Assembly (NCBI GenBank): GCA_947683425.1
Contig: CANTUQ010000073.1
Span: 18,454,501 to 18,518,500, forward strand
DNA length: 64,000 nucleotides
Origin: Excoecaria cochinchinensis
Taxonomy: Eukaryota; Streptophyta; Magnoliopsida; Malpighiales; Euphorbiaceae
Reading direction: 5' to 3'
Shown here piece after piece: positions 1 through 14,962 of the stretch (position 1 is its first letter; every line of letters begins with the position of its first letter). The position numbers and the translations under genes were made by a program. The notes beneath the pieces were generated by a model that made no database searches, had not been told where the DNA came from, and was given only the letters and a program-made list of their open reading frames with translations.

Positions 1-1088
1 CCCTAACATCGTGAAAAAATAGCACAGAACCAAGAATTCCATCCCAACTTAAATCCAATTCGATCTCACCTGAAATTAGCTTTCCCAAGCATGCAAAACC
101 AACATAAACAATTTATAAACACTCCCCTCAACAATTACTCACTCAAAACACAGATTAGGTAAATCAGAATCCTAAAATTCTAGAACCCAAAAAAATGACA
201 GTAAGCTCATTCCCATAACGTTGCTTTCCATCACCTCAAAATTCAGAAGCCTAATTTGAATCAAATCAAATTCATAGTAGTTTTACAATAGGAAACGCAT
301 AACCCATTCAATTATCAACCAAATAAATCAACATTTCACAACATACACAAAGCATCAAAATACAGAGATTCCCAAACCTGTAATCCCTTTGCCTCAATCA
401 CTTGGTTCCACTACTCCCTGCCTTCTCTTTCCCCTTGGGATCGCGAAGAGGTTCAGCTAAACACAACCACCGAAGAACACCCAAAAATACAAACCCTAAG
501 TTAAATCTAAACCCAGAAATCAAGAAGAAGAAGATGAACAAAAGGGAAGACAACATGAAAATGCAATAACTTACCAAAGGGATGTAAGGAAATGAGTAAT
601 TTCCACCCACAGTAACTTTAATCAAGGCTAGGGTTTCTAAAGAAGAGCAAAGGAAGAAGATGAGACAAGGGAGAAGAAGAATCGGGAAAAAGGAAATGAA
701 TTATGCCTTTCCCAATTTTCCCTTCCTCCTTAACTCATCTTTTCCTAACCCTAACACTTGTCATTTTTCTATTGGTGGAAACTAACCACTCACACCCAGC
801 AAGCATACCCTACCCACACACAATACACTCCCAACTAATGTACGCCCTACCAATGTGTGAATAAAGCACACAACCATAACTCAATTACTCATACCCTATA
901 ACCATGTGAGTAATACACTCAAATGCAACCCAACTAATTCACACTCTAATGCCATACATGCATCCATATGCTAACAAAACCCATAAAACATATATTTTAC
1001 CCAAAATACCCTTATAACATGCCAAACACATACCATGCATGCACACACAAATGGGCTCATACTACTAGGGAACAAACGAGGTGTGACA
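1..1088 (-). mobile_element. Tekay-like LTR, promoter-side end, truncated by window start
   Basis: The right edge reads gaggtgtgaca at 1078-1088. On the minus strand this begins TGTCACACC, like the LTR starts at 8653 (plus) and 43427 (minus). The body is AT-rich, without a coding frame. The family assignment rests on the terminal motif and base composition only. The rest of the LTR lies outside the window. Confidence 0.6.
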
Positions 1089-1138
1089 GTTAAGGTATAA
1101 TTCCTAAGGCAGCTATCTTTCCGGACTGGAGGAGTCAG

Positions 1139-1378
1139 TGTAGCTTATTATTAGCGCCGTTGAGTCGTTCTAAAGACTACTGTCGGTGTGGCTTATTATT
1201 AACACCACTGAGTCCTTATGAAGACTGCCATGGGTGTGGCTTATCATTAATGCCACTGAGTCCTTCTAAAGACAACAGTGGGTGTGGCTTATCATTAACT
1301 CCATTAAGTCCTTCTGAAGATTGCCGTCGGTGTGGCTTATTATTAACGCCGCTGAGTCCTTCTGAAGACTGCCATCAT
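1139..1378. repeat. 48-bp tandem repeat, five copies
   Basis: Units start at 1139, 1187, 1235, 1283 and 1331, each beginning tgtggcttat or a near variant and containing 'actgagtcctt'. A further partial copy lies at 1809-1836. The 48-bp period keeps one reading frame open, giving a 16-residue repetitive peptide that is probably not made. Confidence 0.9.
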
Positions 1379-1550
1379 CTTTGCTGGTGCTCATCTCGAA
1401 TCTCTTTTCCTACAAGAACCTGCAAAAAAAATGTGTAGGGCAGAGGAAAGAGACGTGTACCTATGGCAGTACGTACCTATTAGGTCAATATTATATGGGT
1501 GTCCCTTGAAGGATGATTGGTTGTTCCTTGAATAATGGTTTGCAGAATAT

Positions 1551-1808
1551 GAATATCATCCTCTTGGATTGCATCGAGTCATTTTTTAGACTTTTAAAGT
1601 GTGGATATCATCCTTTTTGGATTGCACTGAGTCATTTTCTAGACTTCCAAAGTGCAGATATCATCCTCTTGATTGCACCAAGTCATTTTCTAGACTTTCA
1701 AAGTGTGAATATCATCCTTTTGGATTACACCAAGTCATTTTTTAGACTTTTGAAGTGCGAATATCATTCCCTTGAATTGTACAGAGTCATTTTGTATCCT
1801 GCCATTGA
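1551..1808. repeat. About 53-bp tandem repeat, five copies
   Basis: Units begin gaatatcatcc or gatatcatcc (1551, about 1604, 1657, 1708, 1761) and carry 'gagtcatttt' and 'tagactt'. They resemble the 46-bp array at 21897-22270, which shares tagact and aaagtgcg. This shows that both arrays come from the same part of related Tat elements. Confidence 0.85.
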
Positions 1809-1838
1809 TGTGGCTTATCATTAACGCCACTGAATCAT

Positions 1839-7195
<5,357 letters not shown>

Positions 7196-7398
7196 GAACC
7201 ACTCTCTAGTTTAGACCATAGAGGTTAAATGACATTTTTCAATTTCTTGTAAATTGGGTGGCGACTCCAAAATATCTTAAAGGTGACTAAAGGTTTCATT
7301 AGTCTAGATGAACTTCCCCAATGTTCTATTGGGTTGGGATTTCAAAATGTCTCATGTTACCCAATATCAAATGACGCGAACCAATCTCTCGAGCCCTA
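7196..7398 (+). mobile_element. Tat LTR, right part (continues 1839-4207)
   Basis: It resumes after the second GAACC with the late-LTR sub-repeats, including the hairpin-forming ccaatgttctattggg at about 7320 and the motif TGGCGACTCC at 7259-7268. It reaches 'gagccctaaacgcgg', which in other copies lies about 50 bp before the LTR end. The normal ending in GTCACA is missing, so the junction at about 7398 is a deletion or recombination point. Confidence 0.75.
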
Positions 7399-8209
7399 AA
7401 CGCGGCCACACAGCACCCGCGTAAGAGGCCGCCCCTGCGGGCGGACAGTCACTACTGCACACGCACGCCAGGGGCTCTCCCCCTCGCACGCTATAGCGCT
7501 TGCCCCGCAGGGGCGACGTGAGTGCGAGAGGCTGCCTCTAGCGCGCGGGCAGCTAGGCGGCAGCCCCTTGCGTGAGGAGCCTCTGTGCACGCCTGTCCCC
7601 AGTGGCGGTCCCACCGCAGCCCCGTGCGAGGCCACTGTGCAGGTGCGGCCTGCGCGCGTGAGGCCACCCCTCGCTCGAGGGCGCCCCTGTATGCAGGCGG
7701 CCATGTTGTAGACCCGTGCGAAGCCGTCTCGTAAGCGTGACCTGCAACAGTGCACGAGGCCGTCTTTATGCACTGGGCGCCACTCAACAGGCCGCCTCTA
7801 CTTTTTTCTTCCTCCTGTAACATGATTTTGTCGAATTTTTGGATGCTATGGTCCAAATCGGACTGAAAAAACTTGATTTTTCAGTTTTATATTTTTTTGG
7901 GGTGGATTATAAAAGAAGAAGAGAGAAAAACAAAAAAAAAGAGAGGAGAATATTTTTAGAGGAGGAGTTTTTGAAAACGGGGAACTTTTTTTGGAAAAAA
8001 GAACAAAAGTTTTCTTGAGAGCACAAATTTCTTCTTTGATTTTCTTGGGTCTAGAGAAACATTTGTTGAGGTTAGATTCAACTTGAGGAAGGGAAAATCA
8101 ATTCCCTTAGCTTCGGTTTCTCATCAAATAACAAAAAACCATTTTTGAGTTTTAGTGTTTTTGAGTTTGTTTTTGGATTTTGAAGAGGGGAACGGATTGA
8201 GAACATCTT
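7399..8209 (+). mobile_element. Tat LTR fragment (GC island plus following AT-rich part)
   Basis: A GC-rich block (about 7400-7800) is followed by sequence matching 2570-2800 of the neighbouring Tat LTR (for example 'gaggttagattcaac', 'gggaaaatcaattccctta', 'tcatcaaataa'). Both ends are lost: the left joins another LTR tail and the right is cut by a Tekay-like LTR at 8210. Reading frames in the GC block look accidental. Confidence 0.65.
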
Positions 8210-8652
8210 TGTAACACCCTGATACCCCAGTTGGAAGGATACCGGAGTGCCACGCACACAAACTCATATACAAACTCAAATACATATACATATACTCAAA
8301 TAAGTTAAGAAAACATATACATTTAATCAAAAGATAACAAATCCATATATATAACCATTTAGTTTTTACAAAAGGGATTTATAAACATTTAACATATACA
8401 TGCACTAAATCATTACAAAATTACATTCCGAAAATCATACTCCATATACAAAAATACAGCGGAAGACACAATAACTCCAACTATAGACTTCTAGTGGCCG
8501 ACCTGCAGATGTTCGACTCCAAAATGAACCTGCCAACTACATGGGAAAAGAGCCCGTGCTAAGCGATAACGCTTATGGGGAGGAATAACACATGCATGTA
8601 CATATAATTGCAATAAACATATATGTAAGTTTAATAATAACAACAGCATATA
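8210..8652 (-). mobile_element. Tekay-like LTR, 3' end fragment
   Basis: It begins TGTAACACCCTGATACCCC, which on the minus strand is an LTR end in GGTGTTACA. It carries the family hallmarks seen at 39163-39650: 'ggccgacctgcagatg', 'agcccgtgctaagcg' and the stem-loop at about 8559-8576. It is interrupted at 8653 by a plus-strand LTR, and its remainder was not found downstream. Confidence 0.8.
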
Positions 8653-9919
8653 TGTCACACCCCAAATCGGGCCTAGTCGGATTTGACTAGCTAAGTCTGA
8701 TAAGTGAAGGGCATTTTGGTAATTTTGTTCATGAAGAATTTGGATAATAAGGACTTAAGTGCAAAGTATTTAATTAATTATGTTAAGAGGGGGAAAATTA
8801 TAAGGTGTGCATGTGTGTATGGATGTAGGGTACTTTTGTTTTGACATGATCTAGTGGTATTGGTGCATGGTAACTAGGATGTAAAAGTGTTTCATGGGAG
8901 GTTATATGGTGTGAGTTGAGTGTGGTGCCTTGGGTTGTTAGTCAAGATGAGGTCATTAGGGACCAATTGTGGGGTGACATGTGTAAGGTTGGTGGGAGCA
9001 TTGATTGGGATTTGAAAGGAGAAGAGAGAGGGATTGAGGGAGTAGCTTCCCGTGGAAGCCAAAGGATGTTTTGCCTTCCCTTTCCCACGCCTCTCTCTCT
9101 CTTTCCCATATATATCTCTGCTCTCTCTTCCTTTCATGTGGGTTTTCTTCCACCTTTGGGCTAGGGTTTGAGCTTTGAAGGTTCTATAGGAGGTAAGTGG
9201 CTGTTTTGCTTTTAGTATACTTCTTCTTCTTCTCCTTTTTTGGATTTGAGTGGGTTTTAAAGGTTATATTCTTGGGTTAATGAGGTTTTGATTTGATTTG
9301 GTTGCAAGAATTGGAGGAGAAGGGAAGAGAAGGTTGGATTTTGAAGTGTTCGGTTGGAAGCTTGGATTTCCAGGTTTGGGAGCTATGTGTGATATAATCT
9401 TGATGTATAAATGATACATGATGATTTATTGGATGATTGTGCATGAATTTTGGATGTGTTAGATTGTTCATATAATTTTTGGTGTGTAAAGTATGATGTT
9501 GGGGAAATTCTGTTTAGTTTTTGCCAGAACTTTGTGCATTGTTTTTGTCATAGGTCGAGTTATAGACCTCCAAAATGCGTAATTCCAGTTCCATCTGAAA
9601 GCTAAGACATAGATATAAAATTGTCTCTAAAGGTCCGGAAGCTATTTCTTGCTCTAAGACCCTTGAATAAGTTAATATCTGAAGTGTCTCTGGTTGGGTC
9701 GGGTTACTGGACCAGTGTTTATGTTTTAGCTCATATCTGGAGTTATAGATGTCCCTTTAATCTGAAATTTGTTTCATTTGAATCTTAACATCCTAATAAA
9801 TAAATGTTAAGAAGGAATGTTTGCCTAAAAATGTCATTTAGATGTCCGTTTAGGCTGAACAAAAATGAGTTGTGAAGAAGTCCTGAATCGTAGCTTCTAT
9901 TTTGCAAGTTTTTGGTAGG

Positions 9920-10023
9920 TCACGGTGGTAACCAAATTCATTACCACCGTGACATATGTAAATCGTGGATAGAATGCTTAGTTTGGGACCTCACGGTGGT
10001 AACCAAATTCATTACCACCGTGA
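9920..10023. repeat. Two 33-bp palindromes, 71 bp apart
   Basis: 9920-9952 and 9991-10023 each consist of TCACGGTGGTAAC, a short loop, and a near-complementary arm ending ACCACCGTGA. They are the upstream pair of the palindrome series in this LTR. Confidence 0.93.
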
Positions 10024-10804
10024 CCCCTTCTGTCTTGACCACTTTATGCGTTTTTCTTCCCGAATTGCACCCGTTTTGCACCGGAACTCCCTAGGATCCA
10101 TCCAATGCATGTTTAGGACTATTAAATGAGTATAATAATAGTTTTCATTTGTAAAATAAACATGAATAGGATTAAGATTAATACAAACGAATGAAATAAT
10201 TAGGTGTAATTGTATGATTAGAATCTAGTCAAGTTAAATGACATTTAAGGGTTGTAATACCTTAATCTGTATGAGCTTGTGTAACATGATTAAGTTATAC
10301 ACATTTAAAGGATATCGAATGAATTGGGGTTGCTTGATATGATTTATTAATGTTAGTTGTTGTGGGTGGTATCATATATCGCCATCTGAAATTGAGTGAG
10401 TTATGAATGCCAATTTCATGGTTGTTCATCTTGAACATGTAATATTGGATGTGAAATGTATTATGCATATCTGAACTTATGATCCTCCTCTAAGAATATT
10501 ATGCTATGCTTAAGTGTAAATTGTATCATTGCATGATTAAGACTTTGCATTGTTAAGTATTGGCATAATAATGTTTCCCCTACTTGACCCTGGTGCTATA
10601 GAATAAAGAATTGGGTATAGTGTGTTGGCATGAATTATATTATACGCTTTGCAATATGAATTGTATGATGCATGACTGATTTAATGATATTTGAATGGTT
10701 TAATTTTATTATTGAGGTGAGACTATGCTTTTGATGTGTGAATTGTGGGATTTTGGGCTTGAAAATCGAGAAGTTTGCCTTCAGGAATCGCATCTGTGCG
10801 TGGG

Positions 10805-11127
10805 TCACGGTGGCAACCAACTTAGTTACCACCGTGAGCCATGAACCAAATGCATTCTGCCCAGAGTTTGAACATGTCACGGTAGCAACCAATCTGGTCA
10901 CCACCGTGAGGTATCCAAACTTTAGATTCTGTCTGGGCAGTGGGTATGTCACGGTGGCAACCCATTTCGTTACCACCGTGAGGTACCCCACAGATACTTT
11001 CTGTTTTGAGGTCTGGGTATGTCACGGTGGCAACCCATTTCGTTACCACCGTGAGGTACCCCAGACATGCATTCTGCCAATGATCCCTGGTATGTCACGG
11101 TGGCAACCAATCTGATTACCACCGTGA
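10805..11127. repeat. Five-copy array of 33-bp palindromes, 72-73 bp period
   Basis: Palindromes at 10805-10837, 10877-10909, 10949-10981, 11022-11054 and 11095-11127. Arms are TCACGGTGGCAAC or variants against GTTACCACCGTGA, with a 7-8 nt loop. The spacers between them are far less conserved than the arms. Confidence 0.95.
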
Positions 11128-11326
11128 CCTACCCTGTTTGTGCAATAAAATCCTTTTTATTGCGCATGTTTTAGGAATGTTTAATTATGGATTTTAGCAC
11201 GCAATACCATGTGTTTTGAGCTATAAGTATGTATGTTCTGATTATCATAGAATGTGAATTCTCTGCTTGTCGTAATTAAACTACGGCCATTAACTGTGTA
11301 ATTCTTCGCCTGCAAGAGTCAGTCTA

Positions 11327-11564
11327 GTGGATAGTTAGGCATGCCTAATAGAGTCTTTGCTGCAGCTTCTGTTTTCGTTTGGACCCCGATCAGGTCCCCG
11401 ATTGGTTCCTCGCGAACCTTCTGTAATGTGGTTGGATCTTGTTTAAGATCCCCCATAAAAATGTTTGTGAATGAAAAGTAAAATAGTTTACGATTTGTAC
11501 CCGTAAGGTACTTTCTGTACTCAGCTTGTACCCGTAAAGTACTTTCTGTATACTCGTTATCCAC
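11327..11564 (+). other. Conserved LTR module bounded by GTGGATA / TATCCAC
   Basis: It opens with GTGGATA, then the 10-bp perfect palindrome AGGCATGCCT (11337-11346), and closes with TTATCCAC (11557-11564). Inside are short direct repeats of 'acccgtaaggtac'. The same module is found, inverted with its LTR, at 33881-34091, 37271-37430, 40548-40774, 44260-44426 and 54108-54324. Its function is unknown. Confidence 0.75.
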
Positions 11565-12498
11565 TATTTTGAGTCAGCAGGTATTCTGTCTATTTTGCCT
11601 AATGTGAACAAGAGAATGTGATATTCGATTAAGCATGATTCTGGACATATGAATCGGTTATGTATCCGAATGTGATTATGAATCTCTGAATGGGTTAAGT
11701 GTGACCTAATCATGTGAATTGGACATATTTATCTGTATATATGGGTATATGCATATCATAGTATGAATGTATGGTATGCCAACGATTGTGAATATAGGTA
11801 CGGGAATTAAGATGTGCGTGACTGTGACCATGATCTTTTGACTGCCATGAATTCGATTAGTTATGTCTATAAGAATATGAATTAATAGGTTTTGAATGCT
11901 ATGATTAGTAACCATGTGCAAAACATGATTTTGTACTTTTGACGGTTATAGTGAATTATATAAATCAAGATACGTAATGAATGTGCTCTTGACCTTGGAA
12001 TGGATATATATATTGTGTTAGGTTACGTGCCTCCTCTCTCTAGTTTTCCTATTGTAGTGATTTCAGCGTGTGGTCATGTAATTACATTTCAATCATGATA
12101 AAAGTATGTTTAGTTAACTAGCGTACTTGGCATGATAGTCATATGTGTATTATCTCTCGTGACTGTGCACGGTAGGGTACTGACACTTGATGCCCGGTAA
12201 CTATATGCATAAGAGTCTGTACGTATTCTTACACGAATATTTGTACCTATTGTGATCCCTTGTCTGCTTGGGGCTTTGCTTAATATGATATAAGAGTGTA
12301 GTATTCGGACGAATATGATATAGAGACGAGCACTCAGGTAATATGTATAAGTATGTGAATATGAACTCCCGGATGCATGGCTTCCCTATGCAGGCTTGTT
12401 TATCTATCTGTTGTGATTATTTGCATATGCCATTTGTATGTAATTTATTCTGGCGACCATTGTGAATGGCCATCCATCTTGCTTGTGTGTTCTCCCCA

Positions 12499-12517
12499 CT
12501 AAGCGTTTATCGCTTAG
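12499..12517 (+). other. Conserved LTR stem-loop
   Basis: CTAAGCG-TTTAT-CGCTTAG, a 7-bp stem, next to 'cacgggctcttttcccgtg' (about 12518-12536), which can form a second hairpin. It is equivalent to stem-loops at 8559, 33649, 35221, 36961, 39610, 53406 and 63371. Its position, a few hundred bases from the LTR 3' end, would fit the R/U5 part of the transcript (inference). Confidence 0.8.
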
Positions 12518-12921
12518 CACGGGCTCTTTTCCCGTGCAGGTGGCAGGTTTGGTTCGGTTCGAGTCGCGCGTCTGCAGGGTCGGCCACATAGGAGTTAGAA
12601 GTGTTATGTTATTCTGTTCAGCTTCTGTATTTTGATTTCTGTAATTTGTAGCCTTTTGATTATGTAAGGATCTTATTGTAAATAAGTTTCAGTTATTTCT
12701 CCGCTTTATGCTTCCGCTGAATGATCATATGTATGCATGTGTATATGTTGTGGCTTAGTGCCTGCGTGTGTGTGAGTTAATGTATGTCCAGTTTTGCTTC
12801 TCAAGATAAGTTTTTAATTTCCCGTGTTTTTGCAGGAACGTATGCTTTCGCTTAGCTTATGTGTGCATGTATGTGAGTGAGCGTCGGTAGCACACTCGCG
12901 TCCTTCCAACGGGCCTTTTAT

Positions 12922-13114
12922 TGTAACGACCGGGCCCGTACGGAACAGACTCAACTCCCCGGAACACATCCCGTCGGGAGGAGGATAGAACTGGGTCCCA
13001 GCCATTACTCACAGAACTTCACACTCCCCTTGTGCATTTTTGCCTTCCGTGGGATTCGAACCAAGGACCTGGGGATAAGTCCTTTAATTCTTAGAATCCC
13101 ACTACCATTAGGCT
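12922..13114 (-). mobile_element. tRNA-derived SINE-like unit 1
   Basis: Read on the minus strand it starts at the palindromic centre (13114) with TAGCCTAATGGTAGTGG, matching the pol III A-box pattern TRGYNNANNGG, and then has GGTTCGAATCC, matching the B box. It ends CGTTACA at 12922. It is joined head-to-head with unit 2. SINE identity is inferred from the boxes and size (about 193 bp); the family is not recognised. Confidence 0.75.
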
Positions 13115-13309
13115 AGCCTAATGGTAGTGGGATTCTAAGAATTTAAGGACTTATCCCCAGGTCCTGAGTTCGAATCCCACGGAAGGCAAAAATGCACAAG
13201 GGGGTGTAAAGTCCGTGAGTACGGTTGTAAGGTGAACCGACTCCTACGGTGACTCTAAGGGATACGTCCGAGAATGAGTCTACCGGGGATGGAACCACCG
13301 GCCGTTACA
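13115..13309 (+). mobile_element. tRNA-derived SINE-like unit 2 (divergent 3' half)
   Basis: The head matches the other three units (A box at about 13115-13130, B-box-like AGTTCGAATCC), but from about 13205 the body differs entirely from units 1, 3 and 4 until the shared end CCGTTACA. An A-run follows (13309-13316). This suggests a recombined or different subfamily sharing the tRNA head. Confidence 0.7.
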
Positions 13310-13327
13310 AAAAAAGGCGCCTTTTAT

Positions 13328-13521
13328 TGTAACGACCGGGCCCATACGGAACAGAATCAACTCCCCGGAACACATCCCGTCGGGAGGATACAGAACTGGG
13401 TCCCAGCCATTACTCACAGAACTTCACACTCCCCTTGTGCATTTTTGCCTTCCGTGGGATTCGAACCAAGGACCTGGGGATAAATCCTTTAATTCTTAGA
13501 ATCCCACTACCATTAGGCTAT
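13328..13521 (-). mobile_element. tRNA-derived SINE-like unit 3
   Basis: Nearly identical to unit 1, including the flank cttttattgtaacg. It is joined head-to-head with unit 4 at the palindromic centre TAGGCTATATAGCCTA (13514-13529). The A box and B box are intact on the minus strand. Confidence 0.75.
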
Positions 13522-13715
13522 ATAGCCTAATGGTAGTGGGATTCTAAGAATTAAAGGATTTATCCCCAGGTCCTTGGTTCGAATCCCACGGAAGGCAAAA
13601 ATGCACAAGGGGAGTGTGAAGTTCTGAGAGTAATGGCTGTGACCCAGTTCTGTATCCTCCCGACGGGATGTGTTCCGGGGAGTTGATTATGTTCCGTACG
13701 GGCCCGGTCGTTACA
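13522..13715 (+). mobile_element. tRNA-derived SINE-like unit 4
   Basis: Almost the exact reverse complement of unit 3: TAGCCTAATGGTAGTGG head, GGTTCGAATCC B box, end GGTCGTTACA at 13715. Directly after it, at 13716, minus-strand Tat coding sequence begins, so the cluster marks the boundary between two truncated elements. Confidence 0.75.
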
Positions 13716-14962
13716 GTACCCATCTCTTGTACTCGCTGGTAGAAGTGACAGAGTGAGTCCCGAAGCGAGGTATGACAGTCTTCACTAGAAGTTGGCTCCA
13801 GAGCTCATGATAACGAGAAGCAAAAGCTGCAGAAAGAACTTCGCCTCGGAAGGATAGGGGAGCCCTCACCACATCCTGAGTCATTCCGAGCTGACGAGCA
13901 CACCGAGCAATAATGTAAAAAGTGGCTTAACGAAGCCCGCATAGGGGAACACACCCCGAAGATCCATCAATGACCGCATTTGACAAGGGAAGCCAAGCGC
14001 ACATAAAGTTAATATCCTCGTTTGATACTTCGCCAAATCTGGCAATGCCCTTGTTAGGAGTCGCGAATGAGTACAACCGTTGACATGGAAGAAAATGCCT
14101 GGGAGAATATTGAGCAATGACTCAGGGAGGTGGTTCTGATAATGACCTCAATTTCTCCTGCAACCATATCTATAATAAAAAAAGTAAAAAAAAAAAGGCC
14201 GTTGGAGTAAGTTGGATTTACTTCAAGCAAAAATAAGGCATAGGGTTGTGTGAAAATTCGAAAAGGACACACCTCCCGCTAAGAAAAGTTAGTGTGAAAA
14301 TCCACAAGGGACGTACTACCTTTAAAATAATGACGTACCTAGAGTAATAAGGGGCTCCCAATGAATGAAGTGGTAGACCCGGAACGAATAGAGTCCAAGC
14401 CCAGGATAGTCTCAGCCAGAATAAGTGGGAAAGGGGTCAGCCCGTGGTGAAAATCATCCGGAATCCCAAATAAGCGAGGATCGCCAATCAACTCGTCCGA
14501 GGTTACAGCCAAGTACTTCATCATACAGAACAGGAATGCGACACTTATGCGGTAGGAAGGAACATCAGAAAATCTGTCCAGTGCTTCAATCAGCGGGTCC
14601 AAGGAGAATGTGGAGCCCAGAGGAACTAAACGAGTAGCTTCAGAAGGGGGTATACCCAAGGATAGAGCAATATCCCGATTTTGAAATAGCCCACAATGGG
14701 GAATGCAAGGCAAAGCGTTAGGAGGATACCATGTTCCGACAATAGTGGCAAGTTCCTCAGGCAGGGGGCACAATTCTTGATAAGAGAATTTGGAAACGTG
14801 GAAGCGTGGATCCCAGAAGTGGGTTGCAGCTAGAAGGAGGCTGTAGTCTATTTTGGCCCTTCGTAAAAATTTTAGCTCAGAAAGTGGAATTAGAGTGCTA
14901 TTTTCCCAAGTATGAGCGTCATCTAAAATACGATACATTTTCTGAAGAAGAGGAGAAGTCAT
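13716..14962 (-). pseudogene. Antisense extra ORF of a Tat element (DUF7745-like), with intron, truncated
   Basis: Exon 1 (14962 down to 14339) encodes about 207 residues including LLAATHFWDPRFHVSKF, 'CPLPEELA' and LEALDRFSDVPSYRISVA. From memory these resemble the DUF7745 / plant-mobile-domain-like proteins carried by Tat retrotransposons. A 169-bp intron (14338-14170) has donor AG|GTACGT and a pyrimidine-rich acceptor ttattatag. Exon 2 (14169 down) continues with FLPCQRLYSFATP and GEVLSAAFASRYHELWSQLL, with TGA and TAA stops and a frame change near its start. It is cut at 13716 by the SINE cluster. A second copy of exon 2 at 24463-24943 shares the order VI..Y..FLP.QRLYSFA.P..AR.G.V..ED, so the frame is real. 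It runs opposite to the LTR at 19322-21620 and diverges from the ORF at 16124. The role is unknown. Confidence 0.72.

Larger units (their letters stand above)
1089..1838. other. Tat-element internal remnant made of tandem repeats
   Basis: Two repeat arrays are separated by a spacer (about 1380-1550) that resembles 21655-21840, for example 'ctttgctgg', 'cctcttttccta' and 'gtacctatgg'. The open frame here only reads through the 48-bp repeat and is not evidence for a protein. The segment is interrupted at 1839 by a Tat LTR, and a last copy of the 48-bp unit sits directly against that LTR. Confidence 0.55.
8653..12921 (+). mobile_element. Tekay-like LTR, nearly complete
   Basis: It starts TGTCACACCCCAAATCGGGCC and runs about 4.27 kb, the same length as the related LTRs at 39163-43427 (4265 bp) and 53046-59820 (about 4260 bp without its insertion). 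In order it carries two 33-bp palindromes (9920-10023), five more (10805-11127), the GTGGATA...TATCCAC module (11327-11564) and the stem-loop at 12499-12517. The last 20 or so bases are replaced by the SINE cluster. Open frames here only read through the palindromes. Confidence 0.85.

Noticed and set aside
1..15. Telomere-like ccctaa at the window start
   Set aside because: A single unit, not repeated.
1160..1438. Small Cys-rich repetitive protein
   Set aside because: The frame is open only because the repeat unit is 48 bp, a multiple of three; the homologous arrays at 21897-22270 do not conserve the frame.
7396..7856. GC-rich open frames of 120 residues on the minus strand
   Set aside because: Same situation: LTR GC island, several frames open together because stop codons are rare in GC-rich sequence.
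10738..11115. 125-residue open frame with repeated VTVATNLVTTV
   Set aside because: It is a translation of the 72-bp palindrome array; the opposite strand gives an equivalent frame (10635-10991).
10805..11127. CRISPR-like array (33-bp repeats at regular spacing)
   Set aside because: Plant LTR context, palindromic arms, spacers related to one another, no cas genes.
13115..13190. A functional tRNA gene
   Set aside because: A-box and B-box motifs are good, but no clean cloverleaf with acceptor and anticodon stems can be drawn, and the sequence occurs four times in inverted pairs with a shared non-tRNA body, as in a SINE.
12922..13715. TRIM or Cassandra-type LTR element, because the ends read TGTAAC...GTTACA
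   Set aside because: The ends are explained by the inverted arrangement of four units; no 5S-like boxes, primer site or direct LTR pair are present.
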